A stretch of DNA of 64,000 nt from Ruminococcus sp. (lineage in GTDB: Bacteria > Bacillota > Clostridia > Lachnospirales > Lachnospiraceae): positions 62,001-126,000 of the forward strand of contig JACERV010000007.1 in the NCBI GenBank assembly GCA_013911065.1, written 5' to 3'. How positions within the stretch are numbered: the first letter of the stretch is position 1; every line of letters begins with the position of its first letter. Positions 30,153-39,524 of this stretch are shown piece by piece. Under the pieces are notes generated by a model. The model was not told the origin of the DNA. It searched no databases and saw nothing but the letters and a program-made list of their open reading frames with translations. A program made the translations under genes and the position numbers.

Positions 30153-32032
30153 TTAAGAACACTGCAAAACGTTTTTATCTGACACTGATATTTATTCTGC
30201 TTTATGCCCCCATTGTCACTTTGGTTGTTTTATCCTTTAACAGCTCCAAAACCCGCGCAAAATGGGGCGGCTTTACAGGGAAGTGGTATATCACCCTTTT
30301 CCAGGACCAGTATATCATGAATGCCCTGTATACTACACTGATTATTGCTCTGGTTTCGGCTTTAATTGCAACAATCATTGGAACGGCTGCTGCCATCGGC
30401 ATTCAGGCAATGAAACCCAAGTTCCGCACCTTCACCCTGGGGGTTACCAACATTCCCATGCTGAATGCGGATATCGTCACAGGAATATCCCTGATGCTCT
30501 TATTTATTGCATTCCAATTTTCTCTGGGATTTAAAACAATTTTATTGGCACACATTACCTTTAACATTCCTTATGTTATTTTAAGTGTCATGCCCAAACT
30601 TAAACAGACAAGCAAAAGTACCTTCGAAGCTGCGCTGGATTTAGGTGCCTCACCAGTCTACGCTTTTTTTAAGGTTGTGTTCCCGGATATCCTTCCAGGT
30701 GTCTTTTCAGGATTTTTACTTGCTTTCACTATGTCTCTGGACGATTTTGTCATTACGCACTTTACCAAGGGGCCGGGAGTGGATACGCTTTCTACCAAGA
30801 TATACAGCGAAGTAAGAAAGGGAATCCGTCCGGAAATGTATGCCCTTTCCACCATCATGTTTATTACAATGCTGGTATTGCTCATGCTTGTGAATGCGGC
30901 TCCGGAAAAGAAAGAAGCCCTCTCTGCCAAACGTCTGGAAATCAGAAGAAAGCATAAGGTTTCCCGGTTTATTGTCCGGAAGCTGGTTCCTGCCGCAATT
31001 GTGGTTGTCATTATTGCAGGAGGTTTCTTCTATGGTTCTCAAAGCAGCACAGCAGGAAGCAACCAGGTCATCGTTTATAACTGGGGAGAATATATAAATC
31101 CGGAAGTGCTTACTGTGTTTGAAGAGGAAACAGGCATTCATGTAATTTATGAGGAGTATGAGACAAACGAGATTATGTATCCGAAAATTCAGTCGGGGGC
31201 TATTGCATATGACGTGGTCTGCCCGTCGGACTATATGATACAGCGTATGATTGAAAATGATTTGCTGGCAGAAATAAATTTTGATAATCTACCAAATATC
31301 AAATACATTGATAGTACCTATCTGAACCAGGCTCGGCAGTTCGACCCCGAAAACAAATATTCCGTCCCCTACTTGTTCGGCACGGTGGGAATTTTGTACA
31401 ATAAAACGATGGTGGACGAACCTGTAGACAGTTGGAGTATTCTTTGGGATGAAAAGTACACTGGCGATATTCTGATGCAGGACAGTGTTCGCGATGCTTT
31501 CGGTATTACACTTAAATATTTGGGATACTCATTGAACTCTACTGATTTGGATGAATTGGAAGCCGCGAAACAGATGCTCATAAAACAAAAGCCTCTTGTA
31601 CAGGCTTATGTCATTGATCAGGTACGTGACAAAATGATAGGAGGCGAAGCGGCACTTGGTGTAATTTATTCCGGAGAAGCACTTTATACACAGACAGAAA
31701 ATTCAGACCTGGAATATGTCATTCCCAAAGAAGGTTCCAATCTCTGGATTGATTCATGGGCTATTCCCAAAAATGCGGAGCATAAGGAAAATGCGGAAGC
31801 ATTTATTAACTTCCTCTGCCGCCCGGATATTGCAAAAATGAATTATGATTATACTACCTATTCGATTCCTAATTCTGAGGGAAGAAAGCTCATAGAAGAT
31901 GAGCGGCTGCGAAACAGTCAGATTACATTTCCCAGCCCGGAAGAGCTGATTAACTGTGAGACATTCCAGTTCCTGGGAGATGATAACGATGCATTATATA
32001 ACCGTCTTTGGAGAGAAGTAAAGTCAAAATAA
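30149..32032 (+). CDS. Fused spermidine/putrescine permease (PotC) and substrate-binding protein (PotD)
   Basis: N-terminal permease (ALDLGASPVYAFFKVVFPDILPGVFSGF) continues in frame through a TM into a solute-binding domain (NQVIVYNWGEYINPEVLTVFEEETGIHVIYEEYETNE). Confidence 0.92.
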   Translation: MIKNTAKRFYLTLIFILLYAPIVTLVVLSFNSSKTRAKWGGFTGKWYITLFQDQYIMNALYTTLIIALVSALIATIIGTAAAIGIQAMKPKFRTFTLGVTNIPMLNADIVTGISLMLLFIAFQFSLGFKTILLAHITFNIPYVILSVMPKLKQTSKSTFEAALDLGASPVYAFFKVVFPDILPGVFSGFLLAFTMSLDDFVITHFTKGPGVDTLSTKIYSEVRKGIRPEMYALSTIMFITMLVLLMLVNAAPEKKEALSAKRLEIRRKHKVSRFIVRKLVPAAIVVVIIAGGFFYGSQSSTAGSNQVIVYNWGEYINPEVLTVFEEETGIHVIYEEYETNEIMYPKIQSGAIAYDVVCPSDYMIQRMIENDLLAEINFDNLPNIKYIDSTYLNQARQFDPENKYSVPYLFGTVGILYNKTMVDEPVDSWSILWDEKYTGDILMQDSVRDAFGITLKYLGYSLNSTDLDELEAAKQMLIKQKPLVQAYVIDQVRDKMIGGEAALGVIYSGEALYTQTENSDLEYVIPKEGSNLWIDSWAIPKNAEHKENAEAFINFLCRPDIAKMNYDYTTYSIPNSEGRKLIEDERLRNSQITFPSPEELINCETFQFLGDDNDALYNRLWREVKSK

Positions 32033-32039
32033 ACACTCT

Positions 32040-32141
32040 GCTTATGCAGCTTAGGCTTTGTATTTCAAAGCCTTATGCTGCAAAGCACAACCTGCTGGCT
32101 TAGTGAGGTTCTTTCGAACTTAGCAGCATGGTTGTTTCCAT
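32040..32141. repeat. Two-hairpin dispersed element, copy 4
   Basis: H1 TGCAGCTTAGGCTTTG..CAAAGCCTTATGCTGCA; H2 ACAACC-TGCT-...-AGCA-T-GGTTGT. Confidence 0.85.
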
Positions 32142-32182
32142 TGTCCTTTGAACTGTAACATATTTTTTATCCATACTTTCTA

Positions 32183-33853
32183 TTACACATTAAAACATCC
32201 GCCTCCGATAAATTCCCTTAATAGTGAATTGGTAGGCACCGGCTCGCTTCCAATCCCCACAAAATAATCGAAAAATTTCAACAGCCGCTTTGCTTCTGCA
32301 TATTCGGGACAGTCCTTTCCCATTCCAAACAGAAGGGGCTCTACATATTGCTTTAATACTGCCAGTTCATAGAGCAGTGAAGAATTAAACATCACATCAG
32401 CTTCCTCCTGATAAGGAAAGATATTCTGCTCCTCCCCTCTTCTGACAGACGGCCACATGGCAATGGTGTTTCGTGCCGAGGTTCCCCGTGTTCTTGCATC
32501 CCTTACAATACGGCGTATCAACCTTCCGTCTGTAGAAGGAATCCTGTTATGCTCGTCAATATTAAGCTGAGTCAGGGCACTGATATAAATTTTAAACTGG
32601 CTGTCAGAATCCAAAGATTCCGTCAATCCGGGATTCAGACAGTGAATTCCCTCAATCACGAGAATATCCTGCTCGCCCAGCTTCTTCGGATTTGCATCAT
32701 ACTCCCTTTTTCCTGTCTTAAAATTAAATATAGGCAGATGAACTTCTTTTCCGGCCAAAAGGTCCTGCATATCTTCATTAAACTTATGGACATCAATTGC
32801 CTCCAGGCATTCAAAGTTGTAGTTTCCGTTTTCATCTCTTGGAGTCAGCTCTCTTTCCACGAAATAATTATCCACCGCTATGGGATGGGGACTCATACCA
32901 TTTACTCTGAGCTGGACAGATAAACGATGGGAAAATGTGGTCTTTCCTGAAGATGACGGACCTGCAACAAGAACAAATTTTATATCCGGTTTTTCGGCGA
33001 TTTGTTTGGCTATCTCACTAATCTGCCGTTCCTGATATGCTTCCTGCACCAGTACTACTTCGCTCATATTCTGTCTGGTCACCATATCATTCAGGGCACC
33101 AACGGTGTCAATCCCCTGTAAATCTCCCCACTGGATTGATTTTTTTAATACCTGGAAGAGTTTCGGTCTTGCTTCAAAGGGCCCCACCGTCTCTGGTGCT
33201 TTCAGAGTAGGCATTTGAATAATAAATCCTCCGTCATATAAGTGAAGAGAATAGTATTTCAGATATCCGGCATCGGGTACCATATACCCGTAATAATAAT
33301 CCTCAAATTCATTCATGCTGTATATATTCACTTTCGATACACGCCTGTATTCAAAGAGCCGCTCCTTATCATACATGCGGTGCTTCCTGAAAAGCTCTAC
33401 CGCTTCACTTGTATGAACAGAACGTTTTTGAATGGGGATTCTTTCCTCTGACAGTTTCCTCATACGTGCGTCCACCAATTCCAGAAAATCCTGGTCCAGT
33501 TTCACGTCTCCTTCCACTGTACAATAATAACCTTTACTCAGGGAAAAGTGAATTCTGACTCTCTCTACTTTGTCATGTCCACCTACATCATGTACTGCTT
33601 TCACAAGCATAAAACAGAGACTCCGCTTATAAGTCTCATACCCAATTGCGTCTCCGGTCGTAATAAATTGTATTTCGCAGTCCGTTTCCAGCGTTTTATC
33701 CAATTCCTGTAACTGAAATTGATTCACAAAAACCAGCACAATCTGATGTGCATATTTTTCCTGAAAATCTTCTGCTATTTTATGATAAGTAACCCCGGCC
33801 GCATATTCTTTTGTTTCATTTCCAATCTGCACTGTGCAAGTTCTTGTTTCCAT
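32183..33853 (-). CDS. Nucleoside (uridine) kinase with N-terminal TGS/threonyl-tRNA-synthetase-like domain
   Basis: Kinase P-loop VLVAGPSSSGKTTFSHRLSVQLR, EGIHCLNPGLTE; N-terminal TGS-like and SAD-like regions. Confidence 0.88.
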   Translation of the reverse strand: METRTCTVQIGNETKEYAAGVTYHKIAEDFQEKYAHQIVLVFVNQFQLQELDKTLETDCEIQFITTGDAIGYETYKRSLCFMLVKAVHDVGGHDKVERVRIHFSLSKGYYCTVEGDVKLDQDFLELVDARMRKLSEERIPIQKRSVHTSEAVELFRKHRMYDKERLFEYRRVSKVNIYSMNEFEDYYYGYMVPDAGYLKYYSLHLYDGGFIIQMPTLKAPETVGPFEARPKLFQVLKKSIQWGDLQGIDTVGALNDMVTRQNMSEVVLVQEAYQERQISEIAKQIAEKPDIKFVLVAGPSSSGKTTFSHRLSVQLRVNGMSPHPIAVDNYFVERELTPRDENGNYNFECLEAIDVHKFNEDMQDLLAGKEVHLPIFNFKTGKREYDANPKKLGEQDILVIEGIHCLNPGLTESLDSDSQFKIYISALTQLNIDEHNRIPSTDGRLIRRIVRDARTRGTSARNTIAMWPSVRRGEEQNIFPYQEEADVMFNSSLLYELAVLKQYVEPLLFGMGKDCPEYAEAKRLLKFFDYFVGIGSEPVPTNSLLREFIGGGCFNV

Positions 33854-33890
33854 AAACCTTCCTTGTAACTGAACTGTTACTTTTCCTTTC

Positions 33891-34673
33891 TTAAACTATT
33901 TGAAATGGATGCAAAACCGGAGCCGTTACTACACGCAGGTCCGGAAGCCTTTTCTGCAGGAATGCTTTCATATCTTCCATGAAAATATATTCTGTTCCAT
34001 AATGTCCTGCATCAATCACTGAAAGCCCCTGTTCCACCGCATCCAGTCCATCGTGATGTCCAATATCTCCTGTGACCAGCACATCTGCCCCTTTTCTCAG
34101 TGCCGGGGCAATGGCACTCTTCCCGGAGCCAGGGGAAACGGCCAGTCTGCGGACTCTTTTATCCGGACTTCCAAATACTTTCACTGAATCTAATTTTAGT
34201 TTATTCTTCACATACACACAACATTCCTCAAGAGTCATGTCCCCTTTCAGGGACCCTGCACGTCCAATTCCCTGCCAAACTCCATCTTCTTCTAAAGTGG
34301 CATCTAAAACTTCAGTTTCTTCCAGTTCCAGGATTCTTCCGGAAAGTTCCGCCATGCCGAGGACATCATAGTTCGTATGCATTGCATAATAAGAAATATC
34401 GCTTTGAATCAACTTTACAATTCTCCTGCCTATAAAATCTTCATCCGTTATACTTTTCAGGGGCGAAAAGATCAGCGGATGATGGGTAATCAGCATATCT
34501 GCGCCTGCTGCTTCCGCCTGGCGAATCACCTCTTTTGTGACATCCAGCGCCAGATATACACAGCTAACCTCTTTTTCACTTCTTCCCGCCAGCAGGCCCA
34601 CATTATCGAAATCTAATGCCGCCGACTTTGGATAAGCTGCCTCTATCACTTTTACAATTTCCTTACAAAGCAT
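33891..34673 (-). CDS. Nif3-like dinuclear metal-centre protein
   Basis: FDNVGLLAGRSEKEVSCVYLALDVTKEVI, MLITHHPLIFSPLKSIT, VLVTGDIGHHDGLDAVEQGLSVIDAGHYGTE; start at 34673. Confidence 0.93.
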   Translation of the reverse strand: MLCKEIVKVIEAAYPKSAALDFDNVGLLAGRSEKEVSCVYLALDVTKEVIRQAEAAGADMLITHHPLIFSPLKSITDEDFIGRRIVKLIQSDISYYAMHTNYDVLGMAELSGRILELEETEVLDATLEEDGVWQGIGRAGSLKGDMTLEECCVYVKNKLKLDSVKVFGSPDKRVRRLAVSPGSGKSAIAPALRKGADVLVTGDIGHHDGLDAVEQGLSVIDAGHYGTEYIFMEDMKAFLQKRLPDLRVVTAPVLHPFQIV

Positions 34674-35421
34674 AATATTCCAACCCCTTTTCCGTATCCG
34701 CCAATTCCTGCTCCAATTCTTCCATGCGCCGCTTTGCATGAATGCTGTTCTGCATCCTTAAACTTTCCAGTATCCCAGTTTTCAATGCCTTTTCCCTTTC
34801 CAAAAACTGCTTCAGCACAGGATTTTTCCCCCGGAGCAGGTATTTTCCATATTTTATTTCTGTTTCTGTCCAAATGTCTTCCGAGTACTGTCCGGAATCC
34901 TCTACTTCCGTGGGGATTCCTGTTTTTGTATTATGTATCCTTGTCCGGGGGGGCTTTACCTTCATCATAGGATAAAACTTCCCTTCATCAAAGACCATAT
35001 CCTCCTCTATAAACAAAAAACCTTCCTGTAAAAGAAAGGCCCTGACTTTTGCAATTTCAGACTGCGGCTGCAAAATACATTCTCTCAGGCTCACTGTCAC
35101 ATTCCAGTCTTTTTTCAAAATTTTTATAATGAGTGTGCCGCCCATCCCGGCAATAACTGCCGAATCAGCCTCCCCGGGGAAAAGCTCTGCAAATCCATTG
35201 GAAAGCCGCAGTTCAACCTTATCTGACAGCCCGCTTTCCAAAACATGTTCTTGGGCACGCATCAGCGGCCCTTCATTAATATCCATTGCAACAGCTTGAG
35301 GAATCCGTCCTTCTTCTATAAGGCATATGGGGATATAGGCATGGTCTGTGCCTATATCCGCCATTTTATATCCGGCGCTCACCATATTGGCGACTGCCTG
35401 CATTCTTTTTGTCAGTTCCAT
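34663..35421 (-). CDS. trmK: tRNA (adenine(22)-N1)-methyltransferase TrmK family
   Basis: VSAGYKMADIGTDHAYIPICLIEEGRIPQAVAMDINEGPL; AVIAGMGGTLIIKIL; next to rpoD and the Nif3-like gene. Confidence 0.92.
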   Translation of the reverse strand: MELTKRMQAVANMVSAGYKMADIGTDHAYIPICLIEEGRIPQAVAMDINEGPLMRAQEHVLESGLSDKVELRLSNGFAELFPGEADSAVIAGMGGTLIIKILKKDWNVTVSLRECILQPQSEIAKVRAFLLQEGFLFIEEDMVFDEGKFYPMMKVKPPRTRIHNTKTGIPTEVEDSGQYSEDIWTETEIKYGKYLLRGKNPVLKQFLEREKALKTGILESLRMQNSIHAKRRMEELEQELADTEKGLEYYAL

Positions 35422-35431
35422 CTCACTCTAC

Positions 35432-36541
35432 CTAGTCCAGATAATCTCTCAGCTTACGGCTGCGGCTTGGGTGACGCAGTTTTCTGAGTGCCTTGGCTTC
35501 AATCTGCCGGATACGTTCACGGGTGACATCAAATTCCTTGCCAACCTCTTCCAGCGTTCTTGCCCTTCCGTCATTCATACCGAAACGCAGGCGCAGCACC
35601 TTCTGCTCTCTTTCTGTCAGCGTATCCAGCACCTCGTCAAGCTGTTCTTTCAGCAATGTCTGTGCTGCTGCTTCCGCCGGAACGGGTACATTATCGTCCT
35701 GTATAAAGTCCCCCAGATGGCTGTCTTCCTCTTCACCAATGGGAGTCTCCAAAGAAACCGGTTCCTGGGAAATCTTGAGAATTTCACGCACACGGTCTAC
35801 AGGCATGTCCAGCTCTTTCGCAATCTCCTCCGGCGTGGGTTCCCGTCCTAACTCCTGCAAAAGCTGTCTGGACACACGGATCAGCTTGTTAATCGTCTCT
35901 ACCATGTGCACCGGTATACGGATTGTTCTGGCCTGATCTGCAATGGCTCTTGTTATAGCCTGACGAATCCACCAGGTTGCATACGTACTGAACTTATATC
36001 CTTTGTGGTAATCAAACTTTTCCACCGCTTTAATCAGTCCCAGATTTCCCTCCTGAATCAGGTCCAGAAACAGCATTCCACGGCCTACATAACGCTTTGC
36101 AATACTTACCACAAGACGAAGGTTGGCTTCTGCCAGCTCCTTCTTCGCATCCTCATCACCATTTTCCATCCGCTGTGCCAGTTCAATCTCTCTTTCTGCA
36201 CTCAGAAGAGGAACCTTACCAATTTCTTTCAGGTACATACGCACTGGATCTTCGATACTGACTCCATCCGGCACAGTCAGATCAATATTCTCCATATCCA
36301 CTTCGTCTTCATCAGAAATAATGACTTCCACATCCACATCATCCTCATCACCGCTGATGCGAAGTACGTCTATATTATTTGACTCCAGATGGTCAAACAC
36401 CTTTTCCATCTGTTCTGCGTCTAATTCCATGTCATTGAAAAAGTCATTGATTTCCTGAAGCTCCAAAATACTCTTCTTTTTCTTTCCCAATGCAACAAGT
36501 TCTTTCAGCCTCTCGTCAAATTTCTGTATGTTTTCTTCCAT
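35432..36541 (-). CDS. rpoD: RNA polymerase primary sigma factor
   Basis: [80 protein letters not shown]; start at 36541. Confidence 0.98.
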   Translation of the reverse strand: MEENIQKFDERLKELVALGKKKKSILELQEINDFFNDMELDAEQMEKVFDHLESNNIDVLRISGDEDDVDVEVIISDEDEVDMENIDLTVPDGVSIEDPVRMYLKEIGKVPLLSAEREIELAQRMENGDEDAKKELAEANLRLVVSIAKRYVGRGMLFLDLIQEGNLGLIKAVEKFDYHKGYKFSTYATWWIRQAITRAIADQARTIRIPVHMVETINKLIRVSRQLLQELGREPTPEEIAKELDMPVDRVREILKISQEPVSLETPIGEEEDSHLGDFIQDDNVPVPAEAAAQTLLKEQLDEVLDTLTEREQKVLRLRFGMNDGRARTLEEVGKEFDVTRERIRQIEAKALRKLRHPSRSRKLRDYLD

Positions 36542-36598
36542 GTGTCCATCCTTCCTTTGCCTGCACACAGTACAGGGCTATCTTGTTTTATTTTATCC

Positions 36599-38374
36599 TT
36601 ATTCAATAGAAATATGCAGGTTCTTTATATCATCCAGCATACGCTTCTCTCCCATCAGTCTTTGCAGGCCCCCAAAATCAGTAGGTTCCAGATGCATCAT
36701 TTGGTAATCAATGCTGTTTGCCTTGACACGGAATATCGTTTCCTTCAAAGCCTGTTCCTGTTCCTCTTTCGTAGAAAGCTCTTTGATTTTTGTATGGAAT
36801 AAAGAAGCGGCTTCCCGGTGTTCTTCCTCTTCTGTAAAATGATTCAGTATCTTCGCCGGATTCAGTTCTCCTGAAGCATACTGTCCGTAAAGCAGTTCAG
36901 CCACGGTTTTGTACAGTTCTTTTGTAAAATCCTCAGGACTAATGTACTTTTGTATAAGGCCCAGAAGTCTCTCCTCTTCAATCATCCACGTCAGCAGAAC
37001 CTTCTGAGATACAAGAATCCCATCCTCTTTTGGCTTCTCCCTGCCTGCTGCCGTTTTAGGGCGTGCAGCTGGTTTTGCCATTCCTTCACTGATTGCAGTT
37101 TTTATTACTAATTTTTTGAGGCTCTCCTCACTGACCCGGTATTCCTTTGCTGCTGCTTCAATATAGTTGTTTCTCTCCAATTCGTCCTCAAACCCGGTAA
37201 GTCTTCTGGCGGTTTCCTGAAAAAAGGCAGTCTTTCCCTCAGGAGAGTCCATATCATAATCCTTGGAAAGAATCTCAAGGCTAAAAAGAAATCCATTTCT
37301 TGCCTTTCCGATTCTCTTTTCAAATTCTTCCGCCCCCAGATTCTGTATAAACTCATCTGGATCCTTATAAGGGTCCATACGAATCACCTTTGCAGAAATT
37401 CCGGCCTCTTTGAGAATTGGAACTGCTCTGAGCGCAGCCCGCGTTCCCGCATCATCACTGTCGTAAGTCAAATACACCTCCTGTACATAACGTTTCATCA
37501 GAGAAGCATGTCCCGCTGTCAGTGCCGTTCCCAGAGATGCGACTGCATTGGTAAAGCCGGCCTGATGCAGTGATATCACATCCATATAACCTTCGCACAG
37601 TAAAAAATAAGGCTTCCGCGAAGTACGTGCCCGGTTTAAACCATACAAATTACGGCTTTTATCAAAAACAGCAGTTTCCGGGGAGTTCAGGTATTTTGGT
37701 TTCCCGTCCCCCATGACACGCCCTCCGAAGCCAATGACCCGGTTATTCACATCCATAATCGGAAACATTACCCTGTTCCAGAACTTATCATAGATACCGT
37801 TCTTTTCATCTGTATTTACGAGACCTGCCTGACGTATTAAATCTTCGCTGTAGCCTTTGTTTCTCAGATATTGGAACAAATCATTATTGTATTTGTTGGA
37901 ATATCCGACTCCGAAAGCTTTTATCATGTCATCAGAAAGTTTTCGATTTTTTAGATATGTATATGCAGCCTTTCCCTGCTCTGATTTGAGCTGTACATAA
38001 AAGTACTGGGCGGCAGCCTTATTGATTTCTAAAAGTACGCTGCGTAAGTCTGCTTTTTCCTTTGCCTCCTTTGAATACTCCATCTCAGGAAGATCCACTC
38101 CCGCTCTGTCGGCAAGAACCTTTACAGCTTCCACAAAAGAAAAGTTTTCATACTCCATCAAAAATGTAAATACATTGCCCCCTGCACCGCAGCCGAAGCA
38201 ATAGTACATTTGCTTGCCTCTGCTCACAGAAAAGGAAGGGGACTTTTCATTATGAAACGGGCAGAGTCCAAAATGGGAGCTGCCCTTCTTTTGCAGCCTC
38301 ACATAGCCGGAAATCACATCTACAATGTCACTTTTTGCTCTTACTTCTTCTATCAGTTCCTCTGGGTAATACAT
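36599..38374 (-). CDS. dnaG: DNA primase
   Basis: CPFHNEKSPSFSVSRGKQMYYCFGCGAGGNVFTFLM zinc finger; Toprim EGYMDVISLHQAGFTNAVASLGTALT; start 38374 with GGAGG. Confidence 0.97.
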   Translation of the reverse strand: MYYPEELIEEVRAKSDIVDVISGYVRLQKKGSSHFGLCPFHNEKSPSFSVSRGKQMYYCFGCGAGGNVFTFLMEYENFSFVEAVKVLADRAGVDLPEMEYSKEAKEKADLRSVLLEINKAAAQYFYVQLKSEQGKAAYTYLKNRKLSDDMIKAFGVGYSNKYNNDLFQYLRNKGYSEDLIRQAGLVNTDEKNGIYDKFWNRVMFPIMDVNNRVIGFGGRVMGDGKPKYLNSPETAVFDKSRNLYGLNRARTSRKPYFLLCEGYMDVISLHQAGFTNAVASLGTALTAGHASLMKRYVQEVYLTYDSDDAGTRAALRAVPILKEAGISAKVIRMDPYKDPDEFIQNLGAEEFEKRIGKARNGFLFSLEILSKDYDMDSPEGKTAFFQETARRLTGFEDELERNNYIEAAAKEYRVSEESLKKLVIKTAISEGMAKPAARPKTAAGREKPKEDGILVSQKVLLTWMIEEERLLGLIQKYISPEDFTKELYKTVAELLYGQYASGELNPAKILNHFTEEEEHREAASLFHTKIKELSTKEEQEQALKETIFRVKANSIDYQMMHLEPTDFGGLQRLMGEKRMLDDIKNLHISIE

Positions 38375-38447
38375 ATAAGCCTCCACATATTAATGCCACA
38401 CTATATATATTCGACAAAACATTCTAATTTCCTTTAAATAAAGTAAT

Positions 38448-39449
38448 TTAATTTTTCCACGCTTCCGGAACGAAAAATTCTTCATACTTTTTAACAGCAT
38501 AGTTGTCCGTCATACCCGCTATATAATCGCAGACTGCCTGCTCCTTGCAAGTTCCCATTTTATCCATGGAATCCAGATACTGCCCGGGAAGCTGTCCCAA
38601 ATGCCTGATATAATACTCATATAATTGCTCAATTAAATGGACGGCTTTATCTTCTTCCCCTTTTGCACCGGGGTTCATGTACACATTTTCAAACATAAAT
38701 TTCCGAAGCCCTATCATAGCATCACGGACTTCATCAGACATAATAATAGCAGATCTGTCCATACTGTGTGTAATGACATCATGGACCATTGTATTTAAAC
38801 GTTCTCTGCTGGAGCTTCCCAGGACCTTGCGGTATTGGGGTGGAATATCTTTCTCCACAAGGATGCCTCCCCGGATTGCATCATCAATATCATGATTGAT
38901 ATACGCAATCTTATCTGAAAGCCTCAGTACCTGTCCTTCCAGCGTATTGGGATTGCCCGATGTCTGATGGTTCAGTATACCATCACGCACCTCCCATGTG
39001 AGGTTAAGTCCCATTCCCTGCTTCTCTATACATTCAACAACCCGTATGCTCTGCTCATTGTGGGAAAAACGATATACTCTGTTCAGCGCACGTTCTCCCG
39101 CATGTCCAAAAGGTGTATGCCCCAGGTCGTGTCCCAGAGCAATGGCTTCTACTAAATCTTCATTCAGCCTGAGAGCTTTCGCGATAGTCCTCGCATTCTG
39201 CGAGACCTCCAGGGTGTGGGTAAGCCTTGTTCTGTAATGGTCCCCCTTAGGCAGTAAAAACACCTGGGTTTTTTGCTTGAGGCGCCGGAAAGCCTTACAG
39301 TGTAAAATACGGTCCCTGTCCCGCTGAAATACGGGGCGTATATCACACTGTGCTTCTGTTCTTTCTCTGCCTTTTGAATTCCTGCTGAACGTGGCATGGG
39401 GACTTAAATATTCCAATTCCCGCTCTTCAAGCTGTTCCCTGATTGTCAT
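38448..39449 (-). CDS. dgt: dGTPase-like HD-domain triphosphohydrolase
   Basis: FQRDRDRILHCKAFRRLKQKTQVF, RTRLTHTLEVSQNARTIA, GHDLGHTPFGHAGERAL. Confidence 0.95.
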   Translation of the reverse strand: MTIREQLEERELEYLSPHATFSRNSKGRERTEAQCDIRPVFQRDRDRILHCKAFRRLKQKTQVFLLPKGDHYRTRLTHTLEVSQNARTIAKALRLNEDLVEAIALGHDLGHTPFGHAGERALNRVYRFSHNEQSIRVVECIEKQGMGLNLTWEVRDGILNHQTSGNPNTLEGQVLRLSDKIAYINHDIDDAIRGGILVEKDIPPQYRKVLGSSSRERLNTMVHDVITHSMDRSAIIMSDEVRDAMIGLRKFMFENVYMNPGAKGEEDKAVHLIEQLYEYYIRHLGQLPGQYLDSMDKMGTCKEQAVCDYIAGMTDNYAVKKYEEFFVPEAWKN

Positions 39450-39524
39450 AAGCTCTCCCTCAAAATGAATCCTAATATATACGATAAATGCATCCTGATA
39501 TATATTATATTCTGTGTCCCCGGG

